A stretch of 64,000 nucleotides of DNA from assembly GCA_916048095.2 (NCBI GenBank), contig OU696586.1, positions 1,808,749-1,872,748 of the forward strand, in the 5' to 3' direction. The notes beneath the pieces are model-generated. The model ran no database searches, was not told the origin of the DNA, and was given only the letters and a program-made list of their open reading frames with translations. The stretch is from Sacculina carcini. Lineage: Eukaryota; Arthropoda; Thecostraca; Sacculinidae. Position 1 is the first letter of the stretch. The number at the start of each line of letters is the position of its first letter. Below are positions 19,603 through 33,200 of this stretch, piece after piece. The translations under genes and the position numbers were made by a program.

Positions 19603-20669
19603 GTACGTATACATCAATTATGGAGAATGCTTGCCTGTAATATCAGCTTCTAGAAACAGGCGTCTTTTGGTGTCTGAAACCGGTAAACATGTCTGTGGAT
19701 CAGTAATGTACAAACTCTAGCCAGCAGCCTCGTTGTCTTACCAAAAAAGTGGAAAATGTTCAGCAATTGACCGTTGCCACAATAAAAAGTAGTTCAACAA
19801 ATACCTAATGAAAGGCAGCCGGGTACAGTCTAGTGTTTGCATATATTTTTTTATTAATTTAGCCTATGAAGATTTGAATTCCTCGTGTAATAAATGTAAA
19901 TGTAATAATTTCTATATTTTACTTTTTATTTGCTTGTTAAATTTTCAGTTTATGATAAATGGATGTTGTTTAATCAGGACGTTTGAGTTGGTTTAATTTT
20001 TAGATCTTTCAATATTTTTTTCATATTATCATTACATATTGCGTAATATTAATTAATTGTATTGTCAATCTCCTATTTGTTTTGTTATATGTGAAATATT
20101 TAACATGTCACCCTGCGTCAAAGACCCTATCGCTGATTGGATAACCAAAGCAGAAATTCTAGAAAATTCCAGGGCATCGGTGCCAAAGTTCGCGGATATA
20201 ATACACTTCCATTCTAGGCCCAAATATCTGGTATTTCATTTGTATGTGCTAAAAATTAACACACAAAAGTGTGCTAATTAATGAAATTAATTATTATTAA
20301 CTATTAATCGTTAATTATTTTGAGCCACCACAGAAGAACGACAATTAGGAAACAACTAACAGATGCTTCCGTGTGTTCAATTCTCGTGGCGGTGTACTTT
20401 TTATGGGAAACTTCAGTCTGAAACGCTGGCATATCAATGCATCCATTGGTCACATATTCAACGCCAGTTTGAAACAAAGCAATACATTTGTTGCGTTTAT
20501 CAATATTTGCATTTGTTTCGTAGTGTTTCTTAACATCTGTTTACATTTCTCACGACTTATGCCCTGTCCGAAATCAAGTCATATTATATTACTTGGCTAA
20601 AGCGTAAATTGAGAGTAATATCAATGTGACCTAATATGTCACTGTCTGTGCATTCATGCGAATAAACAG

Positions 20670-20702
20670 ACGAAGATGACACAGAAAAAGATGGTGGAGA
20701 AG
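20670..20702 (+). CDS. Micro-exon C1 (33 nt): DEDDTEKDGGE
   Basis: Acceptor GCGAATAAACAG and donor GAAG|GTATAG; phase 1. Encodes the acidic DEDDTEKDGGE. In unit 3 the same 33-nt frame encodes DEENTWNDGGE. The acceptor tract is not pyrimidine-rich, which lowers confidence. Confidence 0.5.
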
Positions 20703-21056
20703 GTATAGTAGAAATAGAAGACACTCAGCATCTGCTCTAGATTATCTCAGTTTGATCTGATCATGATATGAACATGCACGTTCGATGAGTACGGTGCATG
20801 AGATATTTCGTAAAACAGGCAACAACAATGAATCATAGGTCTAGCATGCTATTAGACAGTATGCCTCAACACAGGTCACATACAAGCACGTCACATACAA
20901 GCACGATTAGCACAAACATAAGATCAGGGGCTGTGAGCGGAATAAAAAGCACAACAGGAAAACAAAACACAAAGTGCAGTATCATAAGTAAGAGTATATA
21001 CATGGCGATAATATGGAGATATACATACATACTACTTTTGTATATATATATATATA

Positions 21057-22626
21057 TCTATATATATAAAAGAGATCCTCTGTGTGTCTGTGTGTGTATC
21101 TGTCTGTCTGTCTGTGTGTCTGTTCGACCCTCCTTGGTCCATTTTCTATCAGCTATTATTCGGCCACCACTCAGCCTACCCGCTAACAATTTATACCATC
21201 ACGTTGGAAATTTTCTTGTCTACACTTTAAATTAAGTTTTAAATTTCAAAAATGAAATCAAAAAACGTTATAGCGGTGAAAAGACAAAATGAACCCTGAA
21301 AAATGCGAAAATTGTGGTCAATGCTCTGCCATCTACTCCTCATAAACCAGAAATGGTACAGCCAAACAGATTATACCACTGTGTAGAGAATTTTCTGTTC
21401 TACAAGATAGGTTATAATTCATATCCAAAAATAGAACATAAAAGATGTAAACATGACAAAATTTCAATCTATATTCAAAATTATATTTATACTCCACGCG
21501 TCCGATTTTCTATACTTTTTTCTCTATGTATCAAAAACTAATTATCACACAACTAAATAAATAATACCATCATGCTGGGAATTTTGTTTGCTACAACACG
21601 GTATAATTTTTAATTTTCCAAAGTGTATTAAAAAAAAGTTACGGCGGTGTGAAGTCAAAATGACAAAGTCAAAAATGCAAAATTAGATAGTCTCAGTCTT
21701 CTGATTACAAATTATGATCGCATCAGTATATTTTGTGATCACAAACTAATTAGTTAAATCACCTCAGACTAGGCTGAGAGCGGTCAAGATTAGATGGTTG
21801 GGTTGGGTTGGGTAGGTTTGACTCAGGTTATATTGGGTTTTAATGATAGCGGAAAATATATAAATTTTAACAATAAATATTATAGCGGTAAAAGTGAAAT
21901 AGTACTTAAGCAAATGATATTGGGGAATGATGTTAAGTAATAAATATAGTTTGGAAACATTCTGATGAAAAGATTTCATCATCTTTCATTGTTTGTTTCG
22001 TGTTTGTGTTCTGAATTATACCACACGACGGGCAGATTTATATATCAGGCGGGTTGAGGGATAATATTTGTCAAGATAAGAACAAAAATATTCACATTTA
22101 GACTTTTCTATTGGTTAAGATATTTATAGGTTACATTTTTTGGTTTTCAATTTGTATTCATTATATTTTATGGATTTGATATGAATTTTATTGTATGAAT
22201 TGTTCCGCACGACGGGTGGGTTTAAAAAAGTGTTTTTAGATCATTTTTTCAAATGGTTCATTTAAAAAAAGTTTTTTTTTTTAAAATAAAAATGTTCCGC
22301 GGGCAGCAACTATAGACAATAGAACGTTCAATTTACCCTGTAGAATTAATCCATACACAAAACCAATAGATTTGACTTCAAGATGCAGAACGGATCGTGT
22401 TCGAGTTCTGAATTATTCAGCACGACGGGCGGGTTTAAAAATGACTCAGGCGGACTGAGGGGAAATATTGTGTCGAAATAAAAATAATTAAACTTATAAT
22501 TTTCAATTGATTAATATTTTTATGAGTGTAACCTATTTCATTTTTATTTTTCCATATTTTTTATGAATTGAATATGAATTTCATGTTATGAATTGCTCCG
22601 CACAACGGGCGGGTTTTAATGCTATA
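21057..22626 (+). mobile_element. Helitron unit a (1.57 kb, internally deleted)
   Basis: TC head at 21057. Relative to unit c it lacks about 1.7 kb between AAAATTAG (21686) and ATAGTCTCAGTCTTCTG. The tail at about 22590-22626 ends GCTATA directly before the next TC. Confidence 0.75.
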
Positions 22627-25600
22627 TCTATATATATAAAAGAGATCCTCTGTGTGTCTGTGTGTGTGTGTGTCTGTGTGTCTGTTCGACCCTCCTTGGT
22701 CCATTTTCTATCAGCTATTTTTCGGCCACCACTCAGCCTACCCGCTAACAATTTATACCATAACTTTGGAAATTTTCTTGTCTACACTTTACATTAAATT
22801 TTAAATTTCAAAAATGAAATAAAAAAAGTTATAGCGGTGAAAAGACAAAATGAACCCTGAAAAATGCGAAAATTTTGGTCAATTTTCTGAAGGCTACTCC
22901 TCCTAAAACAGCAATGGTACAACTATAAAAATTATACCACTGTGTAGAAAATTTTCTCTTCTACTCAACAAATTATAATATATACCCAAAAATTAAATAT
23001 AAAACATGTTAAATGGAAAACAATCAATCTACATTCAAAATTTTATTTAAACTCCACGCGTCCGATTTTCTATACTTTTTTCTCTATTTCTCAAAAACTA
23101 ATAATCACACAACTAAATAAATAATACCATCATGCTGGGAATTTTGTTTGCTACAACACGGTATAATTTTTAATTTTCCAAAGTGTATTAAAAAAAAGTT
23201 ACGGCGGTGTGAAGTCCAAATGACAAAGTCAAAAATGCAAAATTAGCACTGAAAAACGCGAATATTTTGGTCAATATTCCGCTATCTATTCCTCATAAAC
23301 CAGCAATGGTACAGCTATAAAAATTCTACTATTGTGTAGATAATGTTGTGTTCTACAAGAAAAGTTATAATTTATACCCACAAATGATACAAAAAATGTG
23401 TAAAATTGGCAAAATTGTCAAATACATCCAAAATTACACTTGATCACCGGGCGCCTAAATTAATTCATTTTTCTAATTTTTGAAATTTTAAATTTAAATT
23501 ATTAAATATTAAAATATTAATACTTTATCATTTTAAATTTTTGAAATTTTCTTGTCTACACGATAGGATAAATTTTAAATTTTAAAAATAAAACCAAAAA
23601 AAGTTATCGCGGTGAAAAGACAAAATGAACCCTGAAAAATGCGAAAATTTTGGTCAATATTCCTACATCTACTCCTCATAAACCAGAAATGGTACAGCCA
23701 AACAAATTATACCACTGTGTAGAGAATTTTCTGTTCTACAAGATAGGTTATAATTCATATCCAAAAAGAGAACATAAAAGATGTAAACATGACAAAATTT
23801 CAATCTATATTCAAAATTATATTTAAACTCCACGCGTCCGATTTTCTATACTTTTTTCTCTATGTATCAAACACTAATTATCACACATCTAAATAAATAA
23901 TACCATCATGCTGGGAATTTTGTTTGCTACAGCACGGCATAATTTTTAATTTTCGAAAGTGCATTAAACAAAAGTTACGGCGGTGTGAAGTGTAAATGAC
24001 AAAAAAGCAAAAAGCCAAAATTAGCACAAAAAACGTGAATATTTTGGTCAATATTCCGCTATCTATTCCTCATAAGCCAGCAATGGTACAGCTATAAAAA
24101 TTATACTATTGTGTAAATAATTTTGTGTTCTACAAGAAAAGTTATAATTTATACCCACAAATGATACAAAAAATGTGTAAAATTGGCAAAATTGTCAAAT
24201 ACATCCAAAATTACACTTGATCACCGGGCGCCTAAATTAATTCATTTTTCTACCTATTTCTCAGGAACTATTTGTCACACATTAAAATAAATTATATCAT
24301 CGTGCTGGAAATTATATTTTTTAAAATGCGGTATAATTCTTAATTTTCCAAAGTGTATCTGAAGGAAGTGACGGCGGTGTAAAGTCAAAAGGACATATTG
24401 CCAATTTGACAGCTATTATGCGCACTTGCGATTACACAGGAATATACTACTGTGTAGAGAATTTTGTGTTCTACAAGAAAAGGTGTAATTTATACCCACA
24501 AATGATACAAAAAACGTGTACAATTGGCAAAATTCTCAAATACATCCAAAATTACACTTGAACACCGGGTGACTAAAATTAATTCATTTTTCTAATATTT
24601 CTCAGGAACTATTTGTCACACATTACAATAAATTATACCATCGTGCTAGAAATTTTGTTTTCTACAATACGGTATAATTTGTAATTTTCCAAAGTGTATC
24701 TGAAGGACGTTACGGGGGTGTAAAATCAAACGGACATATCGCCAATTTGACAGCTATTATGCGCACTTGCGATTACACAGGAATATACACCGATTAATTT
24801 CACTGAAGTCCAATCACAATTTACGCACTTGCGATTACACAGGAATATACTACTGTGTAGATAATTTTGTGTTCTACAAGATAAGCTATAATTTAAACCC
24901 CCAAATGATACAAAAAAACGTGTAAAATTGGCAAAATTCTCAAATACATCCAAAATTACACTTGAACACCGGGCGACTAAAATAAATTCATTTTTCTACT
25001 ATTTTCCAGTAACTATTTGTTACACATAAAAATAAATTATACCATCGTGCTGGAAATTTTGTTTTCTACAATCCAGTATAATTTTTAATTTTCCAAAGTG
25101 TATCTGAAGGAAGTTACGGCGGTGTAAAGTCAAAGGGACATATTGCCAATTTGACAGCTATTATGCGCACTTGCGATTTCACAGGAATATACACCGATAA
25201 AATTTCACTGAAGCCCTATCACAATTAAGAATGCATCATATTATCTCCAAGCATGCATGGTGTGGTTTTTTTGCGTACAGTTTAATTAATGCTACACTAT
25301 ACTGAATAGAAAGTCTTTATTGTCCTCAATATTTACACATCAAATGTTCCGCACGACGGGCGGGTAAAATGCTACTTGGAACAAAGTAAGCTACTGAATT
25401 TTACTGTGTAATTTAATTGGTTTTATTTCAAGTTGCATACGTTTAAGTTGCATAAGGATATGGGTTGTAATATCATGCAATGCCAACTATATGCATATGC
25501 TGTTTTAGCGGAAGCATTAATCTGGAATTATAGAGATGACAGAAATTTCATTGTTTTGATAGTATTACACTTCTGAATTACTACACACGAAGGACGGGTG

Positions 25601-26461
25601 TGAATTTGAGCAGTGTTAAGGGAACAAACTTCGTCAATAATTAAATTAAGAATTGACACATTAATATTTTCCTATTGGATAAGTTTTTTGCTTTTTGATT
25701 CATTATATTTTAGTAATAGCTCCGCACGACGGGCGGGTTTAAATACGAGGCTGTTTGAGGGAAAACATTTTGCCATATCTAAAATAAAAACATTCATATT
25801 TAGACTTTTCTATTGTTTAAGACTTTTTATGGGTTTACTTTTTATTTTTTTATTTCTAATCGTTTTTTATTAATTCAATATTTATTTTACTTTATTTATT
25901 GTTCTGCAAAACAGGCGGGTTTTGATGCTAGATGGTGATATTAAGTTATAAATATATTTTGAAAACATTATGATACAAAAGTTTAGTCACTTTTCATTAA
26001 TTTGAGTCTGAGTTCTGAATTATTCAGCACGACGGGCAGGTCTAAATATGAGGCGATTTAGGCAAACTATTTTGTCAAAATAATATAAAAATATAGAAAT
26101 TTAGACTTTATATGGGTTTACTCCATTCATTTTTAATTCATATTCCTTTTATCTTATGAATTGAATACAAATTTAATAGTATGAATTGTTCCGCACGACG
26201 GGCGGGTTTACATGCTAGCATTTTCATTGTTTGTTACGTGGTTGTGTTCTAAATTATTCCGCACGACGGGCAGGTTCATATATGAGGCGGAATGAGGGAT
26301 AATATTTTGTCAAATTTATAATAAAAATATTCAGATTTAGAGTTTTTTATTGGTGAACGTATATACAGGTTATATTTTTTGCTTTTTTATTTGTATTCAG
26401 TTTATTTTATGGATTGAATATGAATTTTACTTTATGAATTGTTCCGCACGACGGGTGGGTT

Positions 26462-26508
<47 letters not shown>

Positions 26509-26968
26509 AATTATCAGTCTGCCAGTGTGTATGTATGCTTGAATATGAGGCGGCATAATTGCGCGGGCTCAATGGTATAGATCAGGGGCTTCAAACGTAA
26601 ACGAAGCGATGGATCATATTTATGAAATATAAATGTCCCGCGGGTAGCAACTATAGACAACATGACGTTCAATTTAACCGTATAGAATGAATTCATATAC
26701 AAAACTAACGGATTTGACTTCAAGATCCAGAACGGATCGCGTTCGAGATCTGAATTATTCCGCGCGTCGGGCGGGTTTAAATATGAGGCGGATTGAGGGA
26801 AAATATTTTGTCAAAAAAAAGAAAAAATGATTAAACTTAGACTTTTCAATTGATTACAATTTTATGAGTGTGCCCTTTTTCATATTCAATTTTTCTATAT
26901 TTTTTATGAATTAAACATGAATTTCATTTTAAGAATTGTTCCGCACAACGGGCGGGTTTTAATGCTAG
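22627..26968 (+). mobile_element. Helitron unit b (4.34 kb, older)
   Basis: Head at 22627. The first 2.6 kb is tandem ~350-400-bp subrepeats (GGCGGTGTAAAGTC marker at about 24378, 24713 and 25120). From 25350 a string of hairpin modules runs to CTAG at 26965-26968. A second-type head (TA run, ATTATCAGTCTGCC) lies at about 26466-26530. It resembles unit i at the other edge of the array more than the central units. Confidence 0.7.
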
Positions 26969-29900
26969 TCTATATATATAAAAGAGATCCTCTGTGTGTC
27001 TGTGTGTGTATCTGTCTGTCTGTCTGTGTGTCTGTTCGACCCTCCTTGGTCCATTTTCTATCAGCTATTATTCGGCCACCACTCAGCCTACCCGCTAACA
27101 ATTTATACCATCACGTTGGAAATTTTCTTGTCTACACTTTAAATTAAGTTTTAAATTTCAAAAATGAAATCAAAAAACGTTATAGCGGTGAAAAGACAAA
27201 ATGAACCCTGAAAAATGCGAAAATTGTGGTCAATGCTCTGCCATCTACTCCTCATAAACCAGAAATGGTACAGCCAAACAGATTATACCACTGTGTAGAA
27301 AATTTTCTGTTCTACAAGATAGGTTATAATTCATATCCAAAAATACAACATAAAAGATGTAAACATGACAAAATTTCAATCTATATTCAAAATTATATTT
27401 ATACTCCACGCGTCCGATTTTCTATACTTTTTTCTCTATGTATCAAAAACTAATTATCACACAACTAAATAAATAATACCATCATGCTGGGAATTTTGTT
27501 TGCTACAACACGGTATAATTTTTAATTTTCCAAAGTGTATTAAAAAAAAGTTACGGCGGTGTGAAGTCAAAATGACAAAGTCAAAAATGCAAAATTAGCA
27601 CTGGAAACCGTGAATGTTTTGGTAAATATTCCCCTATCTATTCCTCATAAACCAGCAATGGTACAGCTATAAAAATTATACTATTGTGTAGATAATTTTG
27701 TGTTCTACAAGAAAAGTTATAATTTATACCCACAAATGATACAAAAAAGGTGTAAAATTGGCAAAATTGTCAAATACATCCAAAATTACACTTGATCACC
27801 GGGCGCCTAAATTAATTCATTTTTCTACCTATTTCTCAGGAACTATTTGTCACACATTAAAATAAATTATATCATCGTGCTGGAAATTTTATTTTTTTAA
27901 ATGCGGTATAATTCTTAATTTTCCAAAGTGTATCTGAAGGAAGTGACGGCGGTGTAAAGTCAAAAGGACATATTGCCAATTTGACAGCTATTATGCGCAC
28001 TTGCGATTACACAGGAATATACTACTGTGTAGAGAATTTTGTGTTCTACATGAAAAGGTGTAATTTATACCCACAAATGATACAAAAAACGTGTAAAATT
28101 GGCAAAATTCTCAAATACATCCAAAATTACACTTGAACACCGGGCGACTAAAATTAATTCATTTTTCTACTATTTCTCAGTAACTATTTGTTACACATAA
28201 AAATAAATTATACCATCGTTCTAGAAATCTTGTCTTCTACAATACGGTATAATTTGTAATTTTCCAAAGGGTATCTGAAGGAAGTTACGGCGGTGTAAAG
28301 TCAAAAGGACATATTGCCAATTTGACAGCTATTATGCGTACTTGCGATTACACAGGAATATACACCGATTAAATTTCACTGAAGCCCAATCACAATTAAG
28401 AATGCATCATATTATCTCCAAGCATGGATGGTGTGGTTTTATTGCGTACAGTTTAATTAATGCTACACTCTACTGAATATAAAGGCTTTATTGTCCTCAA
28501 TAACGTTCCGCACGACGGGCGGGTAAAATGCTATTGGGAACAAAGTAAACTACTGAATTTAACTGTGTAATTTAATTGGTTTAATTTCAAGTTGCATAAG
28601 CATAAGTTGCATAAGGATATGGGCTGCAATATCATGTAATGCCAACTTATGCTGTTTTAGCGGAAGCATTAACCTGGAATTATAGAGATGACAGAAGATT
28701 GCATTGTTTTGATAGTGTTGTGGAAAAACATGTTTTCTAAATTGAAACATAAATTTCACATTTAGACTTTTATATTAGCTATAACTTTCCTGTGGGTTTG
28801 TTTTTCTTTTTCAATTTGCACTAATTTTTTATGAATTGAATATTAATTATATTTTATGAACTGTTCCGCACGACGGGCGAATTAAATGTATCTATAAAGA
28901 GTGGGTTTAAATGATAGCGAGGTATATGATATTTTGCTAGCAGTAAATATTCTAGCGATAAAAGTAGAATAGCTCTTAAGCAAATGATTTTGGAGAATGA
29001 TGTGAACCTTTAAATATATTTTGCGATCTGATGATATATGTATTAGGAATAATACGTAGCAGAATATAGATTGCATAATATAATATCGGCTGTAATATCA
29101 AGGGCTGTATTATCGGTGTAATCCAAAAAATAACAACTGTATGAATATGATGCATTAGTGGAAGCATTAACCGGGAATTATGAGATAATATGATAATGGT
29201 GTATAATTATATCGCATTATGCAACAAATGTGAATTTAGCTACCTTACAGTTTGGTCCCGATACTATATTGGCGGGTTGAGAGAAAAGTATTGGTGGGCC
29301 GCGTGTTTGGGACCCCTGGGGTAGATAATCTCAGTCTTCTGATTACAAATTATGATCGCATCAGTATATTTTGTGATCACAAACTAATTAGTTAAATCAC
29401 CTCAGACTAGGCTGAGAGCGGTCAAGATTAGATGGTTGGGTTGGGTTGGGTAGGTTTGACTCAGGTTATATTGGGTTTTAATGATAGCGGAAAATATATA
29501 AATTTTAACAATAAATATTATAGCGGTAAAAGTGAAATAGTACTTAAGCAAATGATATTGGGGAATGATGTTAAGTAATAAATATAGTTTGGAAACATTC
29601 TGATGAAAAGATTTCATCATCTTTCATTGTTTGTTTCGTGTTTGTGTTCTGAATTATACCACACGACGGGCAGATTTATATATCAGGCGGGTTGAGGGAT
29701 AATATTTGTCAAGATAAGAACAAAAATATTCACATTTAGACTTTTCTATTGGTTAAGATATTTATAGGTTACATTTTTTGGTTTTCAATTTGTATTCATT
29801 ATATTTTATGGATTTGATATGAATTTTATTGTATGAATTGTTCCGCACGACGGGTGGGTTTAAAAAAGTGTTTTTAGATCATTTTTTCAAATGGTTCATT

Positions 29901-30264
29901 TAAAAAAAGTTTTTTTTTTTTAAATAAAAATGTTCCGCGGGCAGCAACTATAGACAATAGAACGTTCAATTTACCCTGTAGAATTAATCCATACACAAAA
30001 CCAATAGATTTGACTTCAAGATGCAGAACGGATCGTGTTCGAGTTCTGAATTATTCAGCACGACGGGCGGGTTTAAAAATGACTCAGGCGGACTGAGGGG
30101 AAATATTGTGTCGAAATAAAAATAATTAAACTTATAATTTTCAATTGATTAATATTTTTATGAGTGTAACCTATTTCATTTTTATTTTTCCATATTTTTT
30201 ATGAATTGAATATGAATTTCATGTTATGAATTGCTCCGCACAACGGGCGGGTTTTAATGCTATA
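26969..30264 (+). mobile_element. Helitron unit c (3.30 kb)
   Basis: Clean head-to-tail junction CTAG|TC at 26965-26970. Subrepeat region to about 28370, then hairpin-tail modules. Contains a hAT-like terminus (GTTTGGGACCCCTG at about 29305). Confidence 0.8.
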
Positions 30265-33200
30265 TCTATATATATAAAAGAGATCCTCTGTGTGTCTGTG
30301 TGTGTATCTGTCTGTCTGTCTGTCTGTGTGTCTGTTCGACCCTCCTTGGTCCATTTTCTATCAGCTATTATTCGGCCACCACTCAGCCTACCCGCTAACA
30401 ATTTATACCATCACGTTGGAAATTTTCTTGTCTACACTTTAGATTAAATTTTAAATTTCAAAAATGAAATCAAAAAAAGTTATAGCGGTGAAAAGACAAA
30501 ATGAACCCTGAAAAATGCGAAAATTGTGGTCAATGCTCTGCCATCTACTCCTCATAAACCAGAAATGGTACAGCCAAACAGATTATACCACTGTGTAGAG
30601 AATTTTCTGTTCTACAAGATAGGTTATAATTAATATCCAAAAATTAAATATAAAATACGTAAAAATGACAAAATTTCAGTCTACATTCAAAATTATATTT
30701 AAGCTCGACGCGTCCGATTTTCTGTACTTTTTTCTCTATTTCTCAGCAACTAAACATCACACATCTAAATAAATATTACCATCATGCTGGGAATTTTGTT
30801 TTCTACAGCACGGTATAAATTTTAATTTTCCAGAGCGTATTAAGAAAAAGTTACGGCGGTGTGAAGTCAAAATGACAAAGTCAAAAAGGCACTGAAAAAC
30901 GCGAATATTTTGGTCAATATTCCGCTATCTATTCCTCTTAAACCAGCAGAGTTACAGTTATAAAAATTATACTATTGTGTAGAAAATTTTGTGTTCTACA
31001 AGAAACGCTATAATTTATACCCACAAATGATACAAAAAACGTGTAAAATTGGAAAAATTCTCAAATACATCCAAAATTACACTTGAACACCGTGCGACTA
31101 AAATTAATTCATTTTTCTACCTATTTCTCAAGAACTATTTGTTACACATAAAAATAAATTATACCATTGTGCTGGAAAGTTTGTTTTCTACAATACGGTA
31201 TAATTCTTAATTTTCCAAAGTGTATCTGAAGGAAGTTACGGCGGTGTAAAGTCAAATGGACATATTGCCAATTTGACAGCTATTATGCGCACTTGCGATT
31301 ACACAGGAATATACTACTGTGTAGAGAATTTTGTGTTCTACAAGAAAATGTATAATTTATACCCACAAATGATACAAAAAACGTGTAAAATTGGCAAAAT
31401 TTTCAAATACATCCAAAATTACACTTGAACACCGGGCGACTAAAATTTATTCATTTTTCTACCCATTTCTCAGGAACTGTTTGTCATACCTTAAAATTAA
31501 TTATACCATCGTGCTAGAAATGTTGTTTTCTACAATACAGTATAATTCTTAATTTTCCAAGGTGTATCTGAAGGAAGATACGGCGGTGTAAAGTCAAAAT
31601 GTCATGTTGCCAATTTGACAGCTATTATGCGTACTTGCGATTACACATGAATATACACTGATTTAATTTCACTCAAGTCCAATCACAATTTACGCACTTG
31701 CGATTACACAGGAATATACTACTGTGTAGAGAATTTTGTGTTCTACAAGATAAGCTATAATTTATACCCACAAATGATACAAAAAACGTGTAAAATTGGC
31801 AAAATTCTCAAATACATCCAAAATTACACTTGAACACCGGGCTAATAAAATTAATTCATTTTTCTACTATTTCTCAGTAACTATTTGTTACACATAAAAA
31901 TAAATTATACCATCGTTCTAGAAATCTTGTCTTCTACAATACGGTATAATTTGTAATTTTCCAAAGGGTATCTGAAGGAAGTTACGGCGGTGTAAAGTCA
32001 AAAGGACATATTGCCAATTTGACAGCTATTATGCGTACTTGCGATTACACAGGAATATACACCGATTAAATTTCACTGAAGCCCAATCACAATTAAGAAT
32101 GCATCATATTATCTCCAAGCATGGATGGTGTGGTTTTATTGCGTACAGTTTAATTAATGCTACACTCTACTGAATATAAAGGCTTTATTGTCCTCAATAA
32201 CGTTCCGCACGACGGGCGGGTAAAATGCTATTGGGAACAAAGTAAACTACTGAATTTAACTGTGTAATTTAATTGGTTTAATTTCAAGTTGCATAAGCAT
32301 AAGTTGCATAAGGATATGGGCTGCAATATCATGTAATGCCAACTTATGCTGTTTTAGCGGAAGCATTAACCTGGAATTATAGAGATGACAGAAGGTTGCA
32401 TTGTTTTGATAGTGTTGTGGAAAAGCATGTTTTCTAAATTGAAACATAAATTTCACATTTAGACTTTTATATTAGCTATAACTTTCCTGTGGGTTTGTTT
32501 TTCTTTTTCAATTTGCACTAATTTTTTTATGAATTGAATATTAATTATATTTTATGAACTGTTCCGCACGACGGGCGAATTAAATGTATCTATAAAGAGT
32601 GGGTTTAAATGATAGCGAGGTATATGATATTTTGCTAGCAGTAAATATTCTAGCGATAAAAGTAGAATAGCTCTTAAGCAAATGATTTTGGAGAATGATG
32701 TGAACCTTTAAATATATTTTGCGATCTGATGATATATGTATTAGGAATAATACGTAGCAGAATATAGATTGCATAATATAATATCGGCTGTAATATCAAG
32801 GGCTGTAATATCGATGTAATCCAAAAAATAACAACTGTATGAATATGATGCATTAGTGGAAGCATTAACCGGGAATTATGAGATAATATGATAATGGTGT
32901 AAAATTATATCGCATTATGCAACAAATGTGAATTTAGCTACCTTACAGTTTGGTCCCGATACTATATTGGCGGGTTGAGAGAAAAGTATTGGTGGGCCGC
33001 GTGTTTGGGACCCCTGGGGTAGATAATCTCAGTCTTCTGATTACAAATTATGATCGCATCAGTATATTTTGTGATCACAAACTAATAAGTTAAATCACCT
33101 CAGACTAGGCTGAGAGCGGTCAAGATTGAATGGTTGGGTTGGGTTGGGTAGGTTTGACTCAGGTTATATTGGGTTTTAATGATAGCGGAAAATATATAAA

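Larger units (their letters stand above)
18402..21030 (+). repeat. Exon-bearing duplicated unit 2
   Basis: A 2.6-kb unit with micro-exons A2, B2 and C1. It is near-identical to unit 3 (54597-56940) at a constant offset of about 35.91 kb. Apparent short open frames at 20057-20281 and 20373-20600 recur in unit 3 but are intronic. It ends in GGAGATATA where the Helitron array begins. Confidence 0.8.

Noticed and set aside
20057-20600. Two short frames conserved between unit 2 and unit 3 (20057-20281 and 20373-20600, again near 55967 and 56283)
   Set aside because: Conservation equals that of the surrounding intron, with no excess of silent changes, so it reflects recent duplication rather than coding.
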